From: JAADHY01 sp964428935
Lineage (GTDB): Bacteria > Planctomycetota > Planctomycetia > Planctomycetales > Planctomycetaceae
Direction: 5' to 3'
Length of the DNA: 8,261 nucleotides
Assembly (NCBI GenBank): GCA_964428935.1
Contig: CAYSAG010000233.1
Coordinates: 1 to 8,261 of the forward strand
Each line of letters starts with the position of its first letter. Position 1 is the stretch's first letter. The notes under the pieces were generated by a model. That model made no database searches. It was not told where the DNA came from and saw only the letters and a list, made by a program, of their open reading frames with translations. Both the position numbers and the translations under genes were made by a program. Below are positions 1 to 6,700 of this stretch, piece by piece.

Positions 1-59
1 CGCGTGTCTGTGCGAAACTGTCCCAGGGTTGGTCCAAGACGGGTGGACGAGAAAGCGAC

Positions 60-71
60 GAGGGTGGAAGC
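60..71 (+). promoter_or_regulatory. Ribosome binding site of the sialidase-like gene
   Basis: A purine-rich GAGGG at 60-64 lies 7 nt before the GTG at 72. The reading frame stays open upstream to the window edge without an ATG, so this site, with the twin-arginine signal about 30 residues downstream, is what selects GTG 72 as the start. Confidence 0.55.
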
Positions 72-1319
72 GTGAAGAACGAGCAAAACAACAACCGAAG
101 CGGCGAGGAGCGGCAAGACGTTCGAGTACCGGCAGGCGAAAGCGGACGACGGGGTGCGTCGCGCCGGCGGTTCCTGACGACCGCGGGCTGGGCGGCGCTG
201 GCGGGTCTGTGGCGTTTCCGGTCGTCCCGGGCAGACACGTCTCCGCCCGCGAAGGTTCACGACGTGCGAGTCATTAGCCAGCAGCCGCAGCTCTACCACG
301 GCTGGCCCACGGTGGCTCGTCGCCGCAACGGCGAGCTGCTGGTGGTTTACTCCGGCGGCCGCGAAGCGCACGTCTGTCCGTTCGGGCGGGTCGAACTCAT
401 GCGGTCGCACGACCAAGGCGAAAGTTGGACGTGGCCGGAGGTGCTCATCGACAGTCCAATCGACGACCGCGACGCGGGGGTCGTCGAGACGGCTCGCGGC
501 TCGCTGCTGGTCACGACGTTCACGTCCTTGGCTTTCGAGCCGATTTTGAAGCGCGCGGAGTCGGCGGGGTTGTCGCACTGGCCCGCGGAACGACTGCAGC
601 GCTGGAAGGCCGCTCGAGACCGCGTGTCGGCCGAACAGCGACAAAGTCTTCTCGGCTGTTGGATGATTCGTTCGACCGACGGCGGCCTGAACTGGTCGGC
701 ACGCTACGACTGCGTCGTCGACAGTCCGCACGGCCCGGTTCCGCTGAAGGACGGGCGGTTGCTTTACGCCGGCGTGGCTCTGTGGACGGCCGAGCGAAAA
801 GTCGGGGTGTGCGTCTCGGAGGACGACGGCGTGACGTGGAAGTGGCTGGCCGACGTGCCCACCCGTCCGGGCGACACGCACAAGCAGTACCACGAGCTGC
901 ACGTGGTCGAGACGCTGGAGGGCCGGCTGGTCGCTCAAATCCGGAACCACAACAAACAGAACCGTTACGAAACTCTGCAGACCGAGTCGGACGACGGAGG
1001 CCGAACCTGGTCCACGCCTCACCCAATCGGCGTGTGGGGCTTTCCGTCGCATTTGCTGCGTTTGCGGGACGGCCGGCTGCTCATGAGCTACGGACACCGA
1101 CGACCACCGCTGGGCGTGCAGGCGCGCGTCAGCGAAGACGGCGGCCGAAGCTGGTCGGCGCCGGTTGTCGTCTACGGCGACGGCACTTCGTCCGACCTGG
1201 GCTACCCGTCGACGGTCGAATTGGACGACGGGACCCTGCTGACGGTCTGGTACGAGCTCATGAAAGGCTCGACCAAGGCCGTGCTGCGACAGGCCCGCTG
1301 GCAGTTGCTCCAGGCCTGA
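72..1319 (+). CDS. Tat-exported sialidase-family (BNR/Asp-box) glycoside hydrolase
   Basis: This is a 415-residue six-bladed beta-propeller protein of the sialidase superfamily, probably an exo-acting hydrolase for sialic acid or a related acidic or deoxy sugar at glycan ends. The N-terminus has a twin-arginine signal: S30-R31-R32-R33-F34-L35 followed by a mildly hydrophobic stretch to W47, with likely cleavage near A54, so it should be exported folded. Five Asp boxes (S-x-D-x-G-x-x-W) are visible: S112-W119, S201-W208, S249-W256, S306-W313 and S354-W361. A GYPSTVELDDG segment near residue 377 with a following Tyr matches the conserved last blade of BNR sialidases. Arginines such as the one in AQIRNHNK may belong to the substrate-binding triad, but I cannot assign the catalytic residues with certainty. 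The start is GTG with a good ribosome site. A GH28-type gene follows on the same strand 103 bp later. Other sialidase-fold families (Kdo/DHA hydrolases, GH145-like enzymes) are alternatives to a true sialidase. Confidence 0.85.
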   Translation: MKNEQNNNRSGEERQDVRVPAGESGRRGASRRRFLTTAGWAALAGLWRFRSSRADTSPPAKVHDVRVISQQPQLYHGWPTVARRRNGELLVVYSGGREAHVCPFGRVELMRSHDQGESWTWPEVLIDSPIDDRDAGVVETARGSLLVTTFTSLAFEPILKRAESAGLSHWPAERLQRWKAARDRVSAEQRQSLLGCWMIRSTDGGLNWSARYDCVVDSPHGPVPLKDGRLLYAGVALWTAERKVGVCVSEDDGVTWKWLADVPTRPGDTHKQYHELHVVETLEGRLVAQIRNHNKQNRYETLQTESDDGGRTWSTPHPIGVWGFPSHLLRLRDGRLLMSYGHRRPPLGVQARVSEDGGRSWSAPVVVYGDGTSSDLGYPSTVELDDGTLLTVWYELMKGSTKAVLRQARWQLLQA

Positions 1320-1344
1320 CGACGCCAGGCACAAGGTCCGTGTC

Positions 1345-1382
1345 CGTCCGGACGTCGCGAAAAGCGAAGGCCCGTCCGGACG
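1345..1382 (+). other. Intergenic double-palindrome hairpin
   Basis: The 10-bp perfect palindrome CGTCCGGACG occurs twice, at 1345-1354 and 1373-1382, with centres 28 bp apart. Because each copy is its own reverse complement, the two copies can also pair with each other. Between them TCGC (1355-1358) and GCGA (1364-1367) pair around a GAAAA loop. The transcript could therefore form a 14-bp stem with a 5-nt bulge (AGGCC, 1368-1372). There is no T-tract after it, so it is not a classic intrinsic terminator. It could be an operator pair for a dimeric regulator, a processing or stabilising hairpin between two co-transcribed genes, or an attenuator. Confidence 0.5.
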
Positions 1383-1408
1383 CACCGCCGCGCCGAACCA
1401 ACACACAC

Positions 1409-1415
1409 GAGAGGA
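1409..1415 (+). promoter_or_regulatory. Ribosome binding site of the GH28-type gene
   Basis: GAGAGGA lies 7 nt before the ATG at 1423. It is a strong Shine-Dalgarno match at ideal spacing and fixes this start, which also gives a complete signal peptide. Confidence 0.8.
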
Positions 1416-1422
1416 ACCAGAC

Positions 1423-3039
1423 ATGAACGCCACACGACTCGTCCTGCTCAGCGCTCTGGTTTGGACCAGCTTGACTGTCTCGGCACCAGCTGCGGCTCCG
1501 GTTGTGGACGTCCGCGACTTCGGGGCGAAACCCGACGGCAAAACGCTGTGCACGCAGGCCATTCAAGCAGCCGTCGACCGGTGCGCTGCGGCAGGCGGAG
1601 GCACGGTTTACTTTCCACCCGGCACGTGGCTGACAGGCACAATCCGGCTGAAAAGCCACGTCACGCTGCTGCTCGATTCCGGCTGTGTTTTGCTGGGCAG
1701 TCCGAACCCGGCCGACTACCCGGAAAAGCTGCCCAAGGTGAGGTCCTACACAGACCGGTACGTCCGGCAAAGCCTCATTGCCGGCGAAGACCTGGAAGAC
1801 ATTGCCATTTGCGGACGCGGAACCATCGACGGCAACGGGGCCGCGTTCCGCTGGAAAGACTACAAGAACCGGCCCTACCTGATTCGGTTCGTGAATTGCC
1901 GCGACGTGCGTGTGGAAGGGGTGACGCTACGCAACTCGGCCATGTGGATGCAGCACTACTTGGCCTGCGACCGCGTACGAATCTCAGGCATTCGCGTCTG
2001 GAACCACGTCACCTACAACAACGACGGACTGGACATCGACGGCTGCCACGACGTCACGGTGAGCAACTGCATTCTCGACAGCGACGACGACGCTTTGTGT
2101 CTGAAAAGCACTTTGGACCGGGCGTGCGAGAACGTCACCATTTCCAATTGCGTGCTCAGCAGTCACTGTAACGCCATCAAAATGGGGACCGAGTCGTGCG
2201 CCGGGTTTCAAAACATCGCCATTACGAACTGCACCATTCTGTCGCCGCGGTACTCGAAACCGATTTACGGGCGCGAGCGCGGTTTGGCAGGAGTCGCGCT
2301 GGAGATCGTCGACGGCGGCAAAATGGACCGAGTGGTCGTTTCCAATTTGGCCATTCGCGGCGTGACGGTGCCGATTTTCTTGCGGCTCGGAAACCGAGCG
2401 CGTCGGTTTCGGCCCGACATGCCCAAGCCCCCGGTGGGAAGTTTGCAGAACGTCAGCGTGAGCAACATTGTGGCGAGCGGAACCGCGAGCATCGGGTGTT
2501 CGATTACCGGTGTGCCGGGACACCCGGTCGAGAACGTGACGCTGCGAGACATCAACTTGGGCTTCGAAGGCGGTGGAACCGCGGAGCAGGCGGACCAGAC
2601 GGTCCCGGAAAAAGAGGCTCATTACCCAGAGAGCACCATGTTTGGCACGCTTCCCGCTTACGGGTTCTACTGTCGTCACGTGCGAGGCCTTCGATTCGAG
2701 AACGTCCGGCTTCGGACCACAAAGCCGGACCGGCGACACGCTTTGGTCTGCGAAGACGTGGCGGACTTGGTCATTGACGGGCTAGACGCTCCCGGCCGAA
2801 CCGACGCCCGCCCGCTCATTCGACTGACTCAAACACAAGACGTTCTCATTCGCGGCTGCCGCCCGCAATCGGCGCTGGACACGTTCTTGCAACTGACGGG
2901 CGACCGGACGACCCGCGTGGTGCTGACAGGCAACGACTTGCGGCGGGCGAAACGGGTCGCTGCCGTTGGCCCCGAGGTCCCACCCGGCGCGCTGGTCGAG
3001 CTGACCAACACCTTGCGTGAAGCAGAGAAAGGCCACTGA
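1423..3039 (+). CDS. Secreted GH28-family (polygalacturonase-like) beta-helix hydrolase
   Basis: This 538-residue protein belongs to the GH28/pectate-lyase superfamily, whose members hydrolyse galacturonan or rhamnogalacturonan linkages. Residues 1 to about 24 form a Sec signal peptide (R5, hydrophobic core 6-19, Ala-rich cleavage region 21-25). The mature part opens with VRDFGAKPDG (about 30-39), the usual first strand of the superfamily. Right-handed beta-helix rungs recur as N-V/I-x-V/I-S/T-N patterns, for example ENVTISN, QNIAITN, DRVVVSN, QNVSVSN and ENVTLRD. Likely catalytic residues are D201 in N199-N200-D201-G202, D222/D223 in DSDDDALCLKS (219-229) and H248 in SSHCNAIKMG. The usual GHG is S-H-C here and the usual RIK is not clearly present, as in divergent bacterial GH28-like proteins. 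The length is normal for the family. It follows the sialidase-like gene and is probably expressed with it. The exact bond cleaved is unknown. Confidence 0.88.
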   Translation: MNATRLVLLSALVWTSLTVSAPAAAPVVDVRDFGAKPDGKTLCTQAIQAAVDRCAAAGGGTVYFPPGTWLTGTIRLKSHVTLLLDSGCVLLGSPNPADYPEKLPKVRSYTDRYVRQSLIAGEDLEDIAICGRGTIDGNGAAFRWKDYKNRPYLIRFVNCRDVRVEGVTLRNSAMWMQHYLACDRVRISGIRVWNHVTYNNDGLDIDGCHDVTVSNCILDSDDDALCLKSTLDRACENVTISNCVLSSHCNAIKMGTESCAGFQNIAITNCTILSPRYSKPIYGRERGLAGVALEIVDGGKMDRVVVSNLAIRGVTVPIFLRLGNRARRFRPDMPKPPVGSLQNVSVSNIVASGTASIGCSITGVPGHPVENVTLRDINLGFEGGGTAEQADQTVPEKEAHYPESTMFGTLPAYGFYCRHVRGLRFENVRLRTTKPDRRHALVCEDVADLVIDGLDAPGRTDARPLIRLTQTQDVLIRGCRPQSALDTFLQLTGDRTTRVVLTGNDLRRAKRVAAVGPEVPPGALVELTNTLREAEKGH

Positions 3040-3133
3040 GCGGACCAACTGGCAGAGGTGTGAACCCACCGACCACGAACGTCGAAGGTTAAGCCTCCCG
3101 AAATCCGAGCCTGGCGGTGGGTCGCGTCGTTTC

Positions 3134-3154
3134 TCTCGCAACTGCTTTGCGAGA
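3134..3154 (+). terminator. Perfect hairpin downstream of the GH28-type gene
   Basis: TCTCGCAA and TTGCGAGA form a perfect 8-bp stem around a CTGCT loop. It begins 95 nt after the GH28-type stop codon. No T-run follows, so it would be at best a non-canonical terminator or 3'-end-protecting hairpin. It may instead be part of a dispersed repeat. Confidence 0.3.
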
Positions 3155-3426
3155 CGCTTGGCCACCCTCCATCGGCCGCTCCCCCGCCTGCATGCATGCC
3201 TTTCACCAGCTTCGCGTGCCAAAGATCACACGGCAGGTCGTTCATCGTCTGGGTACGTGTGCCGAGTGCCTCGAGCCCGAAAAACCCAGTGTCGACTACG
3301 TTTCTGCTCGCTCCCGCAACATCTTGCGGCCGTCGGCCGCTGAGGGGTGTCGGGGTTGGAGACATGCGTTGCTTTGTTTGTCGGACAAGTGCCTCACTGG
3401 TGCACAGACCTGTCCTAACCGAGTCT

Positions 3427-3474
3427 CCGGCAGTTGCAAAGCCCGGCTCTCTGCCGGACCGCTTCGGATCGGTC
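3427..3474. repeat. Two adjacent inverted repeats in the spacer
   Basis: CCGGCAG (3427-3433) and CTGCCGG (3451-3457) are perfect inverted arms 17 nt apart. Directly after them GACCG (3457-3461) and CGGTC (3470-3474) form a second short pair around CTTCGGAT. The arrangement is suggestive of folded RNA or a repeat element but is short enough to arise by chance in GC-rich DNA. Confidence 0.25.
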
Positions 3475-3742
3475 ACACAGCCGAATGCGTCACAAAGCGT
3501 TTCATCGCGAAAGATGGCCGTAAAGACTTCAGAAAAGAAAACCAGATAGTCTTGCGGTCAGACCAAGCAGTTGGGAAAGTTGGGTAGGCAAGTTCGATGG
3601 ATTTTTTGGGCGTCAGGTCCGCGATACTCGTGCAGCGTCAGAGAGGACCGAGTGTCGGTTTCATCTGCGCCTTGCCGCGGACGTCGGTCCCACCAGGTTC
3701 ATCGTTGCATGCTACCGAGCGAGTGTCGTTTCTGTCGGTGTT

Positions 3743-3747
3743 GAGGA
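3743..3747 (+). promoter_or_regulatory. Ribosome binding site of the giant helicase gene
   Basis: GAGGA ends 5 nt before the ATG at 3753. An in-frame ATG exists at 3597 with no intervening stop, but it has no comparable site. The domain homology also begins only about 10 residues after 3753, so this site decides the start. Confidence 0.6.
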
Positions 3748-3752
3748 CAGCC

Positions 3753-6700
3753 ATGGGACGCGAAGGTCACGCAAGTTACGGCATTTCCTTGGAAGTCTCC
3801 GTAACATCCAAGACGAACTTTGCTTGCTACCAAAACGACGTTCCGATCCTGCGAGAGGTGGTCGTCCGAAACGACTCGTTGTTTTCCTTCGAGCGTCTTC
3901 GACTCGAGCTGACCTCGGAGCCTCCTTTCCTCGAGCCGAAAACCTGGCACATCGAGCGGCTCGATGCCGACCAGCGGCTGCACGTGCGCGATTTGGACGT
4001 CCGGATCCGCAGCGGAGCGTTGTGGGAGCTGACGGAAGCCGTTCCGGCGACTCTTCGCTTTCGGTTGCGGGGCGAAGGCCGCGTGCTGGCCGAAAAGACA
4101 GCCGACATCGAGCTGCTGGCGCGGAACGAATGGGGTGGGACTCGACACATGCCCGAGATGGTCGCGGCGTTCGTTATGCCCAACGATCCGGCAGTCGACC
4201 GAATCCTCGGGCAGGCCGGAGAGCTACTGCGGAAGTCAGGGCGGTCGCCGGCGCTGGACGGATACGCTAGCGGACAACGGCGGCGGGTTTGGGAGCAAGT
4301 GGAAGCCATTTGGCGCGCCATTCGCTTGTTCAACATCGGCTACGTGACTCCTCCGGCCAGCTTCGAGCGGGAAGGCCAGAAAGTCCGGTGCCCGTCGAAG
4401 ATTCTGGAATCACGAGTGGGAACGTGCCTGGACCTGTCACTGCTGTTCGCCTCGTGTCTGGAACAGTGCGGACTGAACCCGATCGTTGTCTTTTACGACG
4501 GTCACGCGTTCGTCGGGTGCTGGTTAGTCTCAGAGCAGTTTGCATCCGTGGCAGTCGACGACGTCACAAGTCTTCGAAAACGGTTGCGACTGAGCGAAGT
4601 CCTTTTCTGGGAGACCACGCTGGCGACGTCGTCATCCTTCGTTCGTTTCAGCCAGGCCTGTGAAACTTCTGCGAAGCACTTGTCCGAGGCAAACGATGAC
4701 CAGTTCGACCTGGCGATAGACATTCGTCGCGCTCGCATGCAGCGAATCCGGCCGTTGACGAGTGGCGAGGCTGCTACCACCGGGACGAGCCAGACGGTCG
4801 TGGCAGCCTCGTCAGACGACCTGCTGACTATCGATGAAGCCCCCGACCTGCCCGAAGACACTGTGGATCTCCAAACGCGCACCGACGTTTCAAAACCCCG
4901 CGGCAGGCTGGACGCCTGGCAGCGCCGATTGTTGGATTTGTCCCTTAGAAACAGGTTGCTCAACTTTCGGGAGACAAAACGCTCCCTGCGAATTCGCTGC
5001 GGACTTCCTGCTAAATCGGAAGGAAGTCGCCGCGGATTTCCTGCTGAATTGCAACGCCGCCTGGCCAGTGGCAAGAAGTTGCGGATCGTGTCCAGCCCGC
5101 AGATCGTGGACGACGAGGACGGACGTTCGTCGGAACTTTACTTCCGACGAACGGGTGAGGACATCGACCGTGCGTACGCGAGCGAGGCGCTGGAGCGAAA
5201 CGAACTGCTGGTCGATCTTCCCAAAGAAGAGCTCGAAAAAAGACTGGTGGAACTGTACCGCGCCGCTCGGACCAGCCTTCAAGAAGGAGGTGCGAACACG
5301 CTGTTTCTGGCGTTTGGCTTTCTTGTATGGACAAGGGACGGAAAAGGCGATCGTCGGTTTCGCGCCCCTTTGCTACTGGTGCCGGTCGCTCTAGAGCGCA
5401 GAAGCGTGCGCGCCGGATTTCGCCTGGCGCTGCACGATGACGAGCCGCGAGTGAACCCCACGCTGCTGCAGATGCTGGAGCAGGACTTCGGCATACGCGT
5501 CCCCGGACTCGCGGGCTCGCTACCGACCGACGACGCAGGGATAGACGTAGATCGCATCTACGAAATCGTCACCCATGCCATTCGTGACCGTTCAGGGTGG
5601 GAGGTAGTTGATGATGTCGTCCTGGCTACCTTCTCGTTCGCAAAGTACTTGATGTGGAAAGACTTGGCGGACCGAGCGCATCTGCTCAAGCGCAGTCCGG
5701 TCGTAAAGCACCTGATCGAGACGCCGAAAGCCCCGTATGGCGACGTCGATGGCTTCCCCGAACCTCGTGAGCTCGATCGGCGGTACCCGCCCAGTCGGAG
5801 CTACACGGTTCTTTCGGCCGATTCCTCTCAACTGGCCGCTATCTTGGCAGCTGCTGAAGGCAAGGACTTCGTACTGATCGGCCCGCCAGGAACGGGAAAA
5901 TCACAAACCATCGCCAACATGATTGCGCGGTGCCTGGCTGAAGGACGGACCGTTTTGTTCGTTTCCCAAAAGACTGCGGCACTTGAGGTCGTCTACCGCC
6001 GACTCTGCCAGGTAGGGCTCGGAGAATTCTGCCTGGACCTTCATTCGCACAAGGCTCGAAAGCTAGAAGTGCTCCAACAGCTGCGACGCGCATGGGAAGC
6101 GAGCGACGCTTTCGATCCGCGCCAATGGCGGGAAAAGGCCGAGAAGTTGAAACGCCTTCGGGACAGATTGAACGAATTTGTCCATCGACTCCATCGGGAG
6201 CATGCGAACGGGCTGACCGTGTTTGATGCTATCGCCCGAGAGGTGAATGGACAGGGATTGCCGAGAGTGTCGTTCCAGTGGCAATCGCACAAAGACCACG
6301 ATCGGCGGGCATTGGATCGCTGGCGTGAACTGATGGATCGGCTGGCAGCAGCCTGGGACGATTTACCTGAAGGCACGCAGCAAGTGTTCGCAGGCATTGT
6401 TCGGCAGCGTTGGTCTCCCACATGGCAAGAGGAATTCACACAGGCCGTCGAAAGGTTGTTGCTCAGCCTCGAACAGTTCAGACAGTCCGCGGAAGCTTTC
6501 GCGCAGTCGTGCTCGTTGCCTTACCCGCCGCCCGGCCGCGTTGGCGTGGCGGCCATGGTTCAACTGGCCAGAGCACTGAAGGCTGTCCCGGATGTCGACG
6601 CCTCTTTCTTGTTGGAACCGCACTCGACCGAAACCCTTCGACGGCTGAAGCTCGGACTGGAACTCTTGCGGTCGCGAGCAGCAGTGGTCGGTTCGTTGTC

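Larger units (their letters stand above)
3040..3752. other. 713-bp spacer without a convincing gene
   Basis: I see no protein family, tRNA or rRNA in this stretch. Plus-strand frames here (for example 3117-3587 and 3196-3549) are Arg/Ser/Pro-rich, have no family motifs and look like chance open frames of GC-rich DNA. A minus-strand frame open from 3476 into the end of the GH28-type gene has a somewhat more balanced composition but no ribosome site at its GTG. The region holds the hairpin at 3134-3154, an interrupted inverted repeat at 3427-3457, a second short one at 3457-3474, and two perfect palindromic runs (3190-3199, GCATGCATGC; 3326-3340, GCGGCCG-T-CGGCCGC). It should also contain the promoter of the helicase gene, but I could not pick out a credible -35/-10 pair. 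Confidence 0.6.

Noticed and set aside
425..1426. A 333-codon plus-strand frame overlapping the sialidase-like gene.
   Set aside because: Its product is extremely Arg/Gly-rich and lacks motifs, whereas the other frame shows a Tat signal and five Asp boxes.
1984..2739. A 251-codon minus-strand frame opposite the GH28-type gene.
   Set aside because: It lies wholly antisense to a clearly coding beta-helix gene and has no recognisable motifs; long antisense frames are common in GC-rich coding DNA.
3190..3199. GCATGCATGC palindrome, considered as an operator or replication signal.
   Set aside because: It is a single short copy with no repeated partner or conserved context in the window.
3326..3340. 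GCGGCCG-T-CGGCCGC palindrome, considered as a terminator.
   Set aside because: A one-base centre cannot form a full loop, no T-run follows, and short GC palindromes are expected in this base composition.
3040..3752. Search for a CRISPR array, tRNA or insertion-sequence ends.
   Set aside because: There are no regularly spaced direct repeats, no tRNA T-loop signature, no transposase fragment and no flanking target duplication that I could recognise.
4834..5394. A 186-codon open frame on the plus strand within the helicase region.
   Set aside because: It is out of frame with the continuous 1,503-codon helicase frame, has Arg/Trp/Cys-heavy composition and no family motifs; it is a shadow frame.
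3753..5880. Many broken short frames here first suggested a frameshifted or decayed helicase gene.
   Set aside because: Codon-by-codon reading from 3753 finds no stop and unbroken family similarity from the N-terminus through DUF4011 to Walker A, so the gene is intact as far as it can be seen.
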